A DNA stretch of 64,000 bases, from assembly GCF_010548305.1 (NCBI RefSeq), contig NZ_JAAGLV010000001.1:248001-312000 (forward strand). Direction: 5' to 3'. How positions within the stretch are numbered: the stretch's first letter is position 1; each line of letters opens with the position of its first letter. Source of the DNA: Streptomyces sp. SID13031. Its GTDB lineage: Bacteria > Actinomycetota > Actinomycetes > Propionibacteriales > Kribbellaceae. Positions 43,303 through 55,088 of this stretch are shown here, piece by piece. The position numbers and the translations under genes are program-made. The notes beneath the pieces were generated by a model. The model was not told the DNA's origin and searched no databases. It saw nothing but the letters and a program-made list of their open reading frames with translations.

Positions 43303-44064
43303 ATGTCAGGCCACTCCAAATGGGCCACCACCAAGCACAAGAAAGCGGTCATCGACTCGAGGCGCGCCAAGCTCTTCGCGAAGCTGATCAAGAACATCGA
43401 GGTGGCCGCCCGGACGGGCGGTGGTGACCTCGCGGGCAACCCGACCCTGTACGACGCGGTCCAGAAGGCGAAGAAGTCGTCGGTCCCGAACGACAACATC
43501 GACCGCGCGGTCAAGCGCGGTTCCGGCGCCGAGGCGGGTGGCGCGGACTGGCAGTCGATCACGTACGAGGGCTACGGGCCGAACGGCGTCGCGATGCTGA
43601 TCGAGTGCCTGACCGACAACCGCAACCGCGCCGCGGCCGACGTCCGGACGGCGATGACGCGTAACGGCGGCTCGCTGGCCGACCCGAACAGCGTCGCGTA
43701 CCTGTTCCACCGCAAGGGCGTCATCGTGGTGAACAAGGAGCAGGACGGCAAGACCTACTCCGAGGACGACGTGATGGAGGCGGTGCTCGAGGCCGGCGCC
43801 GACGAGGTCAACGACCTCGACGAGTCCTTCGAGGTGATCAGCGAAGCCGGCGACCTGGTGAAGGTCCGGACCGCGCTGCAGACCGCCGGGATCGACTACG
43901 AGTCGGCCGACGCGTCGTTCGTGCCGTCGATGACGGTCGATCTCGACGCCGACGGCGCCGGCAAGATCTTCCGCCTGATCGACGCGCTCGAGGAGAGCGA
44001 CGACGTCCAGAACGTCTACGCCAACTTCGACGTCTCCGACGAGGTGATGGCCGAGGTCGTCTGA
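43303..44064 (+). CDS. yebC: YebC/PmpR-family (TACO1-type) regulatory protein
   Basis: 253 aa. Begins [21 protein letters not shown], with [43 protein letters not shown] and the C-terminal [12 protein letters not shown], all canonical. Members act as transcription regulators or assist translation of problematic sequences. Placement between pdxT and ruvCAB is conserved in actinobacteria. ATG at 43303; a strong hairpin follows at 44080. Confidence 0.96.
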   Translation: MSGHSKWATTKHKKAVIDSRRAKLFAKLIKNIEVAARTGGGDLAGNPTLYDAVQKAKKSSVPNDNIDRAVKRGSGAEAGGADWQSITYEGYGPNGVAMLIECLTDNRNRAAADVRTAMTRNGGSLADPNSVAYLFHRKGVIVVNKEQDGKTYSEDDVMEAVLEAGADEVNDLDESFEVISEAGDLVKVRTALQTAGIDYESADASFVPSMTVDLDADGAGKIFRLIDALEESDDVQNVYANFDVSDEVMAEVV

Positions 44065-44079
44065 CCTCTGCACGGCGCA

Positions 44080-44118
44080 AAACGTCCGGCGAACCCACAG
44101 CGGGTTCACCGGACGTTT
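44080..44118 (+). terminator. Strong hairpin terminator after yebC
   Basis: AAACGTCCGGCGAACCC (44080-44096) pairs with GGGTTCACCGGACGTTT (44102-44118), 17-bp arms with one mismatch and a 5-nt loop, 15 bp past the stop. Confidence 0.8.
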
Positions 44119-44151
44119 GTCGTCAGTGGCGCCAAATGCCCTACTCGTGGG

Positions 44152-44157
44152 TAATAT
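44152..44157 (+). promoter_or_regulatory. -10 element of a probable leaderless transcript
   Basis: TAATAT ends seven bases before the ATG at 44165 and there is no ribosome-binding site, as expected of a leaderless mRNA. No clear -35. Confidence 0.45.
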
Positions 44158-44164
44158 AAGCCGC

Positions 44165-44626
44165 ATGGCGAACCAGGTGCTGGGTATGTGGGAGAAGTTC
44201 CGCGGATTTCCGGGTGGCTCCAGGCTGTTCTCGCTGGCCTTCACCTGGAAGGCGCCGTACTTCCGGTCGATCCGCCCACACTTCGTCCAGGTGAGCCCCA
44301 ACTTCGCCTCCCTCGTACTACCCAAGCGCCGCGCGGTCCAGAACCACATCGGCACCGTGCACGCCATCGCCGTCTGCAACGGCCTGGAGGCGGCGATGGG
44401 CGCCCTCGCCGAAGCGACCGTCCCCACCGGCAAGCGTTGGCTGCCGAAGGGCATGGAGGTCGCCTACCTCGCCAAATCCACTTCCGACCTCACCTGCTCG
44501 GCTGAGACTGACCCGGCCGCGTGGACGACCGGCCCCGACGTCCCCGTCCACGTCAAGGCCACTCGCGCCGACGGCACGGTCGTAGTACAGGGCACCATCA
44601 ACCTCTGGGTCACCGACAAGAAATAA
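44165..44626 (+). CDS. DUF4442 hotdog-fold protein
   Basis: 153 aa. Matches the DUF4442/PaaI-like thioesterase group: TWKAPYFRSIRPHFVQVSPNFASL, the NHIGTVHAIAVCNGLEAAMG helix motif, and VVVQGTINLWVTDKK at the end. Family members have the acyl-CoA thioesterase fold; the substrate is unknown. Stands alone after the yebC terminator with its own -10 element; ATG at 44165 chosen for that reason over an in-frame ATG at 44117. Confidence 0.85.
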   Translation: MANQVLGMWEKFRGFPGGSRLFSLAFTWKAPYFRSIRPHFVQVSPNFASLVLPKRRAVQNHIGTVHAIAVCNGLEAAMGALAEATVPTGKRWLPKGMEVAYLAKSTSDLTCSAETDPAAWTTGPDVPVHVKATRADGTVVVQGTINLWVTDKK

Positions 44627-44686
44627 CTGGGTCATCGCAAGATGAAGGCTGCGTACTCCGGTCCCTCGCCGTCGTAGGGTCTGGGC

Positions 44687-45856
44687 GTGGCTGATGACTT
44701 GCGGTTGGTGGATGTCCGGACCGAGCAACTGGAGGATGTCGAGCGGGTGCGGTCGAGGTCTTTCGGCCTCCTGGAGCCTGCGCGGCGCGAGGCGTGGATT
44801 GCCGACGCGCAGACGTTCATCGACGACGGCCGGATGCTCGGGGTGGTGGATGGCGACGAGCTGATCGCCTCGGCTCGGTACTGGCCGTTCCAGCAGTGGT
44901 GGGGCGGCCGCAAGGTGCCGATGGCCGGCGTGGCGGGTGTCGTCGTCGCTCCGGAGTACAGGGGGCGTGGTGTCGGCAGCAAGCTGATGCGCGGGGTGCT
45001 CGCCCGAGCAGTCGAGCAGGGCTATCCGCTGTCGGGCCTCTACCCGGCGACCACTGTCATCTACCGGCACCTGGGCTACGAGTTCGGTGGCGGCCGCTTC
45101 CGGTGCACCTTCCCCGCCGCGGACCTGCGGTCGCTGGGTGGCAAGGACGTCACTGTCCGCCGCGCCGGTTCTGCTGACGCCAAGCGTTTCCTGGAGCTTG
45201 CCGACCAACTGCACAGCTCCGCACGGATCAGCGGACCGCTGGTATGGCCAGAGGCGAAGGTGGCCGAGTGGCTGGGGGAGGACAACAGCTTCTGCTACCT
45301 GGCTGACGACGGGTTCGTCGTCTATGGCTGGGAGGGCGACATGCTGCGAGTGGAAGAGTTGGTGGCCGGCTCCGAGGCCACTGCGCGTGCCCTTTGGTCG
45401 GTAGTGGGCTCAGGGTCCTCCATCTCGACGGACGTCGATGCCTACCTGTCTCCTGACGACCCTGCTCATCTCCTCGTCGACCAGGAAGCTGACAAGCAGA
45501 GAGTGGTCCAGCAATGGATGCTGCGGCTGCTCGATGCTCCGGCAGCGATCGCGGCGCGCGGCTTCGGGCCAGGCGTTTCACTGGAGGTCGATCTGGAGCT
45601 GGACGACTCAGAGCTCGCCGCCAACACCGGCCGCTGGCACCTGTCCGTCTCAGGCGGCTCCGGCGCGCTGACCCCATCCACCTCCTCCGGCGACGCCCTG
45701 CGACTCGGTTCCCGTGGCCTGACGGCCCTGTACTCCGGTACGCCGCTCGCCTCGGTGCGCAAGGCCGGGCTGGCGTCGGGTGGCGCGGCCGCCGACGACG
45801 GGGCGATCGACACGGCCTTCGCGGGCGCGACGTCGTACATGCTCGACTACTTCTGA
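44687..45856 (+). CDS. Eis-like GNAT N-acetyltransferase
   Basis: 389 aa from a GTG at 44687. N-terminal GNAT domain with the acetyl-CoA loop [17 protein letters not shown], then [21 protein letters not shown], a second GNAT-like domain, and an SCP-like C-terminal domain ending in DYF; in Eis enzymes the terminal carboxylate joins the active site. Mycobacterial Eis acetylates amines including aminoglycosides; activity here is untested. Monocistronic, upstream of the ruvC operon. Confidence 0.88.
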   Translation: MADDLRLVDVRTEQLEDVERVRSRSFGLLEPARREAWIADAQTFIDDGRMLGVVDGDELIASARYWPFQQWWGGRKVPMAGVAGVVVAPEYRGRGVGSKLMRGVLARAVEQGYPLSGLYPATTVIYRHLGYEFGGGRFRCTFPAADLRSLGGKDVTVRRAGSADAKRFLELADQLHSSARISGPLVWPEAKVAEWLGEDNSFCYLADDGFVVYGWEGDMLRVEELVAGSEATARALWSVVGSGSSISTDVDAYLSPDDPAHLLVDQEADKQRVVQQWMLRLLDAPAAIAARGFGPGVSLEVDLELDDSELAANTGRWHLSVSGGSGALTPSTSSGDALRLGSRGLTALYSGTPLASVRKAGLASGGAAADDGAIDTAFAGATSYMLDYF

Positions 45857-45916
45857 GGTCGTCCACAGCCTGCGGAGTGTCGATTTCGTGGGCTTCGGGC
45901 GCGGCGTCTAGGGTAG

Positions 45917-45932
45917 TCGAACAAACGTTCGG
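45917..45932. promoter_or_regulatory. LexA (SOS) box upstream of ruvC
   Basis: TCGAACAAACGTTCGG closely matches the actinobacterial SOS box TCGAAC-N4-GTTCGA, 10 bp upstream of the ruvC GTG. DNA-damage induction is inferred; mycobacterial ruvCAB is regulated this way. Confidence 0.75.
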
Positions 45933-45942
45933 AGGTGATCCA

Positions 45943-46554
45943 GTGCGCGTGCTCGGTGTCGACCCGGGACTGACCCGGTGTGGCCTCGGTGTCGTCGAGG
46001 GCACCCCCGGCCGGCCGCCGACGCTAGTCGCCGTCGGGGTGATCCGGACGCCGCCCGATCTGGACGTCGCGAAGCGGCTGGTCCGGATCGAGGCGGAGCT
46101 GGAGGAGTGGATCATCGAGCACCGGCCCGACGCGGTCGCGGTGGAGCGGGTCTTCGCCCAGCAGAACGTGCGGACGGTGATGGGCACGGCCCAGGCCGCC
46201 GGGGTGGCGATGGTGGTCGCCGCGCGGCGCGGATTGCCGGTGGCGCTGCACACGCCGAGCGAGGTGAAGGCGGCGGTCACCGGTTCGGGCCGGGCCGGCA
46301 AGGAGCAGGTGACCACGATGGTGACCCGGATCCTGAAGCTGCCCGAGCGGCCGACCCCGGCCGACGCCGCGGACGCCCTCGCGCTGGCGATCTGCCACGT
46401 CTGGCGAGGCGGAGTGACGAACCGGCTGGAAGAAGCAGCCGGCACCCGTGCGAACCTCGAGGCCGCCGCCCAGGCACAGTCGCGCCTGCAGGTCGCGAGG
46501 CTGAGAGCAGCGGTGGCTGCCCAAGCCGCACCGACCCAGAAGGGCCGACGATGA
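45943..46554 (+). CDS. ruvC: Crossover junction endodeoxyribonuclease RuvC
   Basis: 203 aa Holliday junction resolvase. Catalytic acids: Asp7 in [12 protein letters not shown], Glu in [15 protein letters not shown], and the pair in [18 protein letters not shown] at 45943 follows GGAGGTGATC, a near-complete complement of the 16S rRNA tail. Acts with RuvAB encoded downstream. The stop overlaps a 19-codon frame (ATGA) that reaches ruvA. Confidence 0.96.
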   Translation: MRVLGVDPGLTRCGLGVVEGTPGRPPTLVAVGVIRTPPDLDVAKRLVRIEAELEEWIIEHRPDAVAVERVFAQQNVRTVMGTAQAAGVAMVVAARRGLPVALHTPSEVKAAVTGSGRAGKEQVTTMVTRILKLPERPTPADAADALALAICHVWRGGVTNRLEEAAGTRANLEAAAQAQSRLQVARLRAAVAAQAAPTQKGRR

Positions 46555-46610
46555 CGGCGGTGAACTTGGTAGGGAAAGCCCCGGCCGGGGCGCGAGGAGG
46601 GAAACGATGA
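46551..46610 (+). CDS. Possible 19-aa bridging mini-cistron between ruvC and ruvA
   Basis: ATG at 46551 overlaps the ruvC stop (ATGA) and its own TGA (46608-46610) overlaps the ruvA start (ATGA at 46607). Product [19 protein letters not shown]. It spans exactly the 52-bp gap, so ribosomes ending ruvC could pass through it to ruvA. A function for the peptide itself is doubtful. Confidence 0.35.
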   Translation: MTAVNLVGKAPAGARGGKR

Positions 46611-47209
46611 TCGCGTTCGTGCGTGGCCCGGTGGCCGCGATCGGGCTGGACAGCTGTGTGATCGAGGTCGGGGGAGTCGGGCTGCAGGTCTACTGCCACC
46701 CCGGCACGCTGGCGACGCTGCGGCCCGGGCAGGAGTTCAAGCTGGCCACTTCGATGGTGGTCCGCGAGGACTCACTGACTTTGTACGGCTTCGCGGAGGC
46801 GGACGAGAAAGAGCTGTTCGAGCTACTGCAGAGCGCCTCGGGCGTCGGCCCGAAGCTGGCGCAGGCAGCCCTTGCAGTGCTGAGCCCGGATCAGCTCCGG
46901 CAAGCGGTTGCTTCCGAAGACCTCGCGATGCTGGTGAAGATCCCCGGCGTCGGCAAGAAGGTGGCGCAACGGCTCGTGCTGGAGCTCAAGGACAAGATCG
47001 GCGCGCCGTCGCGGATGGTCGCCGGCCGCCCACTGCAGCCGGCCGAGGTCTGGCGCGACCAGGTGCATGCCGGTCTGGTCGGCCTCGGCTGGTCGGCCCG
47101 CGACGCCGACGACGCGGTCATCGCGGTCTCCCCGCTGGCCGCGGGCGAGGCAGAGCCGTCGGTGCCCGACCTGCTGAGGGCCGCACTCCGCGCCCTCTCG
47201 AAGGCCTAG
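46607..47209 (+). CDS. ruvA: Holliday junction branch migration protein RuvA
   Basis: 200 aa. N-terminal OB fold ([28 protein letters not shown]), paired helix-hairpin-helix motifs (LLQSASGVGPKLAQAAL and LVKIPGVGKKVAQRLVLEL), and a C-terminal three-helix domain that contacts RuvB (LVGLGWSARDADDAV). ATG at 46607 with GAGGAGGG upstream; ruvB starts 3 bp after its stop. Confidence 0.96.
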   Translation: MIAFVRGPVAAIGLDSCVIEVGGVGLQVYCHPGTLATLRPGQEFKLATSMVVREDSLTLYGFAEADEKELFELLQSASGVGPKLAQAALAVLSPDQLRQAVASEDLAMLVKIPGVGKKVAQRLVLELKDKIGAPSRMVAGRPLQPAEVWRDQVHAGLVGLGWSARDADDAVIAVSPLAAGEAEPSVPDLLRAALRALSKA

Positions 47210-47212
47210 CGG

Positions 47213-48265
47213 ATGGACGACAACGTCAGGCCACTGGTGTCCGCGGACGCGATGGACATCGAGGAACGCAAGATCGAGTCCGCGCTGCGGCCGCGCACCC
47301 TGGCCGAGTTCGGTGGGCAGCGCCGGGTCAGTGAGCAGCTCGAGCTGGTCCTGCACGCGGCGCGCGGCCGCAACCGGGCGCCCGACCACGTGCTGCTGTC
47401 CGGCCCGCCCGGGCTGGGCAAGACCACGCTGGCGATGATCATCGCGGCCGAGCTCTCGGCGCCGTTGCGGATCACGAGCGGTCCCGCGATCCAGCACGCC
47501 GGCGATCTGGCGGCGATCCTGTCCGGTCTCAACGAGGGCGAAGTGCTGTTCCTCGACGAGATCCACCGGATGTCCCGCCCCGCCGAAGAGTTGCTCTACA
47601 TGGCGATGGAGGACTTCCGCGTCGACGTGATCGTCGGCAAGGGTCCTGGCGCGACCGCGATCCCGCTGGAGATCCCGCCGTTCACGCTGGTCGGCGCGAC
47701 CACCCGGGCCGGGCTGCTGCCCGGGCCGCTGCGGGACAGGTTCGGTTTCACCGGGCACCTGGAGTTCTACGACTCGGCCGAGCTGGAGAAGATCGTCAAC
47801 CGGTCGGCGGCGTTGCTGGAGGTCGACATCACCAAGGAGGCCGCGGCCGAGATCGCCTCCCGGTCCCGCGGCACACCCCGGATCGCGAACCGGCTGCTCC
47901 GCCGCGTCCGCGACTTCGCGGAGGTACGCGCCGACGGGATCGTCACGATCGCGCTGTCGAAGGCCGCCCTCGAGCTGTACGAGGTGGACCGGATGGGCCT
48001 CGACCGGCTGGACCGGTCCGTCCTGGACGCGCTCTGCCGGCGGTTCGGCGGGGGACCGGTGGGACTGTCCACGCTGGCTGTCGCGGTCGGCGAGGAGCGT
48101 GAGACGGTGGAGGAAGTGGCCGAACCGTTCCTGGTCCGGTCGGGCTACCTGGCCCGGACGCCGCGTGGGCGGGTCGCCACCCCGGCGGCCTGGCGGCACC
48201 TCGGCCTGGCGGTTCCGAAGGGCGCGACCTTCGCGGACACCCTCTTCGACACCGACGACGAGTGA
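47213..48265 (+). CDS. ruvB: Holliday junction ATP-dependent helicase RuvB
   Basis: 350 aa AAA+ motor. [12 protein letters not shown] at the N-terminus, Walker [13 protein letters not shown], Walker [11 protein letters not shown], sensor 1 [11 protein letters not shown], the arginine-finger region GPLRDRFGF, sensor 2 [17 protein letters not shown] and a C-terminal winged helix ([18 protein letters not shown]). Drives branch migration with RuvA. Confidence 0.97.
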   Translation: MDDNVRPLVSADAMDIEERKIESALRPRTLAEFGGQRRVSEQLELVLHAARGRNRAPDHVLLSGPPGLGKTTLAMIIAAELSAPLRITSGPAIQHAGDLAAILSGLNEGEVLFLDEIHRMSRPAEELLYMAMEDFRVDVIVGKGPGATAIPLEIPPFTLVGATTRAGLLPGPLRDRFGFTGHLEFYDSAELEKIVNRSAALLEVDITKEAAAEIASRSRGTPRIANRLLRRVRDFAEVRADGIVTIALSKAALELYEVDRMGLDRLDRSVLDALCRRFGGGPVGLSTLAVAVGEERETVEEVAEPFLVRSGYLARTPRGRVATPAAWRHLGLAVPKGATFADTLFDTDDE

Positions 48266-48500
48266 CGGCGCAGCACTGACGACGAACGACCAAGGCGAAA
48301 ACCTGGGCACGAACAGCGGGTGGGTGACGTTGAACGGGTAACGAGTGACTTAAACGTGACCCCCTGTTATTCGGTACTTGTTCCCGCCCAGGGTTAGACT
48401 CCCCGGTGGCCCGTACCCGGGCCATCCCCGCCGCGACCTGCGCGCTTGAGCAGAGCGTGCCGGGTGCCCGTACTCTCTCGACGAAGGATTTTGAGTCCCG

Positions 48501-48956
48501 ATGGTTTTGATTGCCGCACCGATGGCCTCCTCCGGCGGTGGGGGCATCACGCTCCTGCTCCCGCTGATCCTGATCGTCGGGATGATCTGGTTCATGAGTC
48601 GTACCCAGCGCAAGCAGCGCGCCAAGCAGGCCGACACGGTCGCTGCGCTGCAGCCGGGCACCAAGGTGGTCACCACCAGCGGCGTCGTCGGCATCGTCGA
48701 AGAGGTCGACGACGAGTACGTGACGCTGGAGATCTCCGACGGTGTCCTCGTGCAGTTCGTCAAGGCCGCGATCGGCCGGGTCATCCCCGAGGAGATCGAG
48801 GAGACCGAGGACGCTGCGGACGAGCCGGTGGATGAGGCCACCGACGAGACCGCGGTGGAGCCGGCCGAGGTCAAGGACTCCGTGGAGGTGCCGGACGCCG
48901 GTGCCGCCAAGGTCCAGGACAAGGCCAAGCTGCCCCCCACGCACACCGAGAACTGA
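48501..48956 (+). CDS. yajC: Preprotein translocase subunit YajC
   Basis: 151 aa. One membrane helix (residues about 15-31, GITLLLPLILIVGMIWF) followed by the basic SRTQRKQRAKQ and the YajC core PGTKVVTTSGVVGIVEEVDDEYVTLEI; the C-terminal third is an acidic low-complexity tail. Assists SecDF, encoded next. GTG/ATG choices upstream were rejected since the ATG at 48501 begins the hydrophobic start. The 235-bp gap after ruvB probably contains its promoter, but I see no clear -10/-35. Confidence 0.92.
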   Translation: MVLIAAPMASSGGGGITLLLPLILIVGMIWFMSRTQRKQRAKQADTVAALQPGTKVVTTSGVVGIVEEVDDEYVTLEISDGVLVQFVKAAIGRVIPEEIEETEDAADEPVDEATDETAVEPAEVKDSVEVPDAGAAKVQDKAKLPPTHTEN

Positions 48957-49039
48957 TCCACCCCGTCCTATCGGCGTGCGGCGCGCGGGCATCCCAAGTG
49001 GTGCCCGGGCGCGCCCAGTAGCGCAAGGAAGAATTTGAC

Positions 49040-50791
49040 GTGGCAACGACGACGACATCCCGCCCCGGGCGGAACCTGATCGTCCTGGCGGTCATCCTGG
49101 TCCTGTTGTTCGGGATCATGGCGATCGGCAAGACCTGGGCGCCCAAGCTCGGCCTGGACCTGCGCGGTGGCACCACCATCACGCTGACTGCCAAGCCGGT
49201 CGCCGGCGGCGCTGCGGTGACCGCCGAGCAGCTGTCCGAGGCGAAGAACATCATCTCCCAGCGCGTGAACGGCGCCGGTGTCGGTGAGGCGGAGATCGCC
49301 ACCTCCGGCCGGGACCACATCACCGTGTCCGTGCCGGGCGCCAACCAGGACAGCCTGGTGAGCCAGGTCGGCCAGACCGCGCTCCTGTACTTCCGGGTCG
49401 TCTACGACACGCAGTCCGGTGCCCCGCTGCCGCCCGTGCAGCCGTCGGCCACGCCGACCGGCAAGCCGACGACCACGCCGAAGCCGAGCACGACGCCGAA
49501 GCCGAGCACCACGATCAAGCCGTCGACCACGGCCACGCCGAACGGCCGGGCCTGGTCCAGCGTGCTCGGTGCCGCCACGCCGACCCCGACCCCGACCCCG
49601 ACGCCGAAGCCGAGCACGCCGGCCACGCCGCCGCCGTCGACGCCGCCGGCCAACACCGGCGACCCGCTGACGTACGAGCCCGACGCCGCCACCACGGCGG
49701 CCTTCGCGGCGTTCGTCTGTAACAAGGACAAGAAGCCCACGGCGCCCGAGGACTCCACCAAGCCGCTGTTCTCGTGCAGCGAGGACTACACCACGAAGTA
49801 CCTGCTCGGTCCGGCGATCCTCAAGGGCCAGGACCTGTCCGACGCCTCCGCGGGCATCCCGCAGGGTGGCTTCAACTGGCAGGTCAACCTGAAGTTCACC
49901 GGCGAGGGTGGCGACAAGTTCCTCGACGCCACCACCGCGATCGCCAAGCGCCCGGCCCCGTCGAACCTGTTCGCGATCGTGCTCGACGGCGTCACCATCT
50001 CCACCCCGAGCGTGACCCAGCCGATCCCCGGTGGTCAGGCCCAGATCACCGGTTCGTTCACCGAGGCCGAGGCCCGCGACCTGGGCAACGTGCTGAAGTA
50101 CGGTGCGCTGCCGGTGTCGTTCGACACCTCGTCGGTCGAGTCGATCTCGGCGCAGCTCGGTGGCGACCAGCTCTCGGCCGGAATCACCGCCGGCCTGATC
50201 GGCCTCGGCCTGGTCATCTTGTTCTCGTTCCTGTACTACCGCGGCCTCGGCCTCGTCGTCGTGATGTCGCTGCTGGTGGCGGCGTCGCTCACCTACGCGT
50301 CCGTGGTGCTGCTCGGCAAGACGATGGGCTTCGCCCTGACGCTGTCCGGGATCGCCGGTCTGATCGTGGCGATCGGTATCACCGCGGACTCGTTCGTCAT
50401 CTACTTCGAACGACTGCGGGACGAGGTCCGCGAGGGCCGGAGCCTGCGCTCCTCGGTGGAGACCGGCTGGGCCCGCGCCAAGCACACCATCATCGCGGCC
50501 GACTCGATCTCGCTGCTCGCCGCGGCGGTGCTCTACGTCCTGGCGGTCGGCAGTGTGAAGGGCTTCGCGTTCACGCTCGGCCTGACCACGCTGATCGACC
50601 TGCTGGTCGTGTTCATCTTCACCAAGCCGCTCGTGACGCTGCTGGCCCGGACCGACTTCTTCGGCCACGGCCACAAGCTGTCCGGTCTAGACCCCGAGCA
50701 TCTCGGCGTCGACCGGCTGCCCGGCCAGATGAAACCGTCGGCCCGTCCGGCCGCGAAGTCCGCGCGCAAGCCCGTGGGAGGCGAGGTCTGA
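49040..50791 (+). CDS. secD: Protein translocase subunit SecD
   Basis: 583 aa from a GTG at 49040. First helix at residues about 12-30, then LGLDLRGGTTITL of the periplasmic P1 domain; the C-terminal five-helix RND-like domain carries KTMGFALTLSGIAGLIVAIGITADSFVIYFERLRDE. Residues about 130-215 are a Thr/Pro-rich insert (repeated TTPKPS and TPTPTP) inside the external domain. Uses the proton gradient to help release exported proteins. Overlaps secF (TGATG). Confidence 0.95.
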   Translation: MATTTTSRPGRNLIVLAVILVLLFGIMAIGKTWAPKLGLDLRGGTTITLTAKPVAGGAAVTAEQLSEAKNIISQRVNGAGVGEAEIATSGRDHITVSVPGANQDSLVSQVGQTALLYFRVVYDTQSGAPLPPVQPSATPTGKPTTTPKPSTTPKPSTTIKPSTTATPNGRAWSSVLGAATPTPTPTPTPKPSTPATPPPSTPPANTGDPLTYEPDAATTAAFAAFVCNKDKKPTAPEDSTKPLFSCSEDYTTKYLLGPAILKGQDLSDASAGIPQGGFNWQVNLKFTGEGGDKFLDATTAIAKRPAPSNLFAIVLDGVTISTPSVTQPIPGGQAQITGSFTEAEARDLGNVLKYGALPVSFDTSSVESISAQLGGDQLSAGITAGLIGLGLVILFSFLYYRGLGLVVVMSLLVAASLTYASVVLLGKTMGFALTLSGIAGLIVAIGITADSFVIYFERLRDEVREGRSLRSSVETGWARAKHTIIAADSISLLAAAVLYVLAVGSVKGFAFTLGLTTLIDLLVVFIFTKPLVTLLARTDFFGHGHKLSGLDPEHLGVDRLPGQMKPSARPAAKSARKPVGGEV

Positions 50792-51984
50792 TGTCGAAGC
50801 TCGGAACCATTGGCGCCCGGTTGCACCGGGGCGAGATCTCGTACGACTTCATCGGCAAGCGCAAGATCTGGTTCGCGGTCTCGATCGTCCTGATCGTCAT
50901 CTCGCTCGGCGCGCTGCTGGCCAAGGGGCTGGCCCTGGGCATCGAGTTCAAGGGCGGCGTCGAGTACCAGGCGAAGGTCCAGGTCACCGACAACACGGTC
51001 ACCGACGTCACGAACGCGGTGAAGGCGACCAACGCGAAGGACCTCGGCGACCCGGTCGTCACGACGGTCGGCGACGGGCAGGTCCGGGTCCAGACCAAGC
51101 CGCTGGCCCAGGACGATATCGCCAAGGTCCGCGCTGCGATCGGCAAGCAGGTCGGCGTACCGGCCGACCAGGTGAGCAACCAGCAGATCGGTGCCTCCTG
51201 GGGTTCGCAGATCGCCAACAAGGCGATCCTCGCGCTGATCGTCTTCCTGGTCCTCGTCTTCGGCGTGATCTGGGCGTACTTCCGAGAGCCCAAGGCGTCG
51301 ATGGCAGCGATCATCGCGCTGGTCCACGACGTCTTCATCACCGTCGGCGTCTACGCCCTGATCGGCTTCGACGTCACACCGGCCACGGTGATCGGCGTGC
51401 TGACCATTCTCGGTTACTCGCTCTACGACACCGTCGTGGTGTTCGACAAGGTGCGGGAGAACACCCGCGGCATCACCGGGTCGAACCGCTACACCTACAG
51501 CGACGCGACCAACCTGGCGGTCAACCAGACCATCGTCCGCTCGATCAACACCACGCTGATCGCGCTGATGCCGGTCGGCTCGATCCTGGTCGTCGGCACC
51601 GTCGTACTGGGCACCGGCCCGCTGAAGGACCTGTCGCTGGCGCTGTTCGTCGGTATCGCCGTCGGTGCGTACTCGTCGATCTTCATCGCTCCGGCGTTGC
51701 TGGCCATGTTCAAGGAGCGCGAGCCTGGCATGCAGGCCCTGCGCCGCCGGGTGCTCGCCAAGCGCGCCCAGGCGGCAGCTCCGGCCGGTACTGCGGTGCC
51801 GGTCGCGGCCGGCACTGGTGCAGGTACTGGTGGTGGTGGTGCGACTGTCACCACGAGCTCCCCGGCCAAGCAGGACCGCCCGAAGGCCAGTACGCCGGTG
51901 ACGTCGAGCCGGCCGGTCAGTTCGACCAGCTCGGCCGGTCGACCGCAGCCCACTCGCAAGCCGCGGTCCAAGCGCGGCAAGTGA
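50791..51984 (+). CDS. secF: Protein translocase subunit SecF
   Basis: 397 aa. Starts with RGEISYDFIGKRKIWFAVS (first helix) and GLALGIEFKGGVEYQ, and the membrane domain shows ALVHDVFITVGVYALIG and GYSLYDTVVVFDKVREN, the SecF signatures, plus RSINTTLIALMPV. A 70-residue Ala/Gly/Ser/Thr-rich, basic tail ends the protein. The start overlaps the secD stop and the stop overlaps the apt start. Confidence 0.95.
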   Translation: MSKLGTIGARLHRGEISYDFIGKRKIWFAVSIVLIVISLGALLAKGLALGIEFKGGVEYQAKVQVTDNTVTDVTNAVKATNAKDLGDPVVTTVGDGQVRVQTKPLAQDDIAKVRAAIGKQVGVPADQVSNQQIGASWGSQIANKAILALIVFLVLVFGVIWAYFREPKASMAAIIALVHDVFITVGVYALIGFDVTPATVIGVLTILGYSLYDTVVVFDKVRENTRGITGSNRYTYSDATNLAVNQTIVRSINTTLIALMPVGSILVVGTVVLGTGPLKDLSLALFVGIAVGAYSSIFIAPALLAMFKEREPGMQALRRRVLAKRAQAAAPAGTAVPVAAGTGAGTGGGGATVTTSSPAKQDRPKASTPVTSSRPVSSTSSAGRPQPTRKPRSKRGK

Positions 51985-52523
51985 TGCGTTCGCTGGAACA
52001 AGTGCTCTCGGAGGGCATTCGCGACATCCCCGACTACCCGCAGGCGGGGGTGGTGTTCAAGGACATCACCCCGCTGCTGGCGGACCACGCCGGCTTCAGC
52101 CAGGTGGTGGAGGCGCTGGCCGCCTCCGGCCGGGATGCCGACGGCAACGTCGTGGTCGACAAGGTGGTCGGGATCGAGGCCCGCGGCTTCATCCTGGCCG
52201 CCCCGGTCGCGCTCGCCCTGGGCACGGGATTCGTCCCGGTCCGCAAGAAGGGCAAGCTGCCGGCGGCGACGTACGAGGAGTCGTATGCGCTGGAGTACGG
52301 CGAGGCGACCATCGAGGTCCACCAGGACGCCTTCGCGCCGGGGGAGCGGGTGCTGGTGATCGACGACGTGCTCGCCACCGGCGGCACGGTCGAGGCCTGC
52401 CTGCGCCTGGTACGCCGCTGCGGCGCCGAAGTGGCCGCCACCTCGGTACTGCTCGAGCTATCCTTCCTGCCCTGGCGGGAGCGGCTCGCGGGAGAGCGTG
52501 TGAACACGCTCGTCACTGTCTGA
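51984..52523 (+). CDS. apt: Adenine phosphoribosyltransferase
   Basis: 179 aa. Makes AMP from adenine and PRPP. IRDIPDYPQAGVVFKDITPLL and GIEARGFILAAPVALALG precede the PRPP loop VLVIDDVLATGGTVEA. ATG at 51984 overlaps the secF stop; a GTG one codon earlier is also possible. The secDF-apt-relA order is conserved in actinobacteria, linking purine salvage and (p)ppGpp genes. Confidence 0.95.
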   Translation: MRSLEQVLSEGIRDIPDYPQAGVVFKDITPLLADHAGFSQVVEALAASGRDADGNVVVDKVVGIEARGFILAAPVALALGTGFVPVRKKGKLPAATYEESYALEYGEATIEVHQDAFAPGERVLVIDDVLATGGTVEACLRLVRRCGAEVAATSVLLELSFLPWRERLAGERVNTLVTV

Positions 52524-52624
52524 AGTCAAGCGGCTACATCCTTTCGGCGTGTTGTCCACAGGCCGGGTCGGCCGCGTTGGCTCCTTCCCCCTAGACTGGT
52601 GGTCTGTCGGCGGAGGGAAACAAC

Positions 52625-55033
<2,409 letters not shown>

Positions 55034-55040
55034 CGGGTCC

Positions 55041-55084
55041 AGTACCAGCAGGCCGCAGCTCACCCGCCGCGGCCTGCTGGTACT
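55041..55084 (+). terminator. Perfect 16-bp-stem hairpin after relA
   Basis: AGTACCAGCAGGCCGC (55041-55056) and GCGGCCTGCTGGTACT (55069-55084) are exact reverse complements around a 12-nt loop, starting 7 bp after the relA stop. Likely the relA terminator. The loop and right arm also encode the twin-arginine signal of the next frame. Confidence 0.75.
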
Positions 55085-55088
55085 AGGC

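Noticed and set aside
49774..50790. Long frame upstream of secF inside secD
   Set aside because: Out of frame with secD and without similarity; secF starts at 50791.
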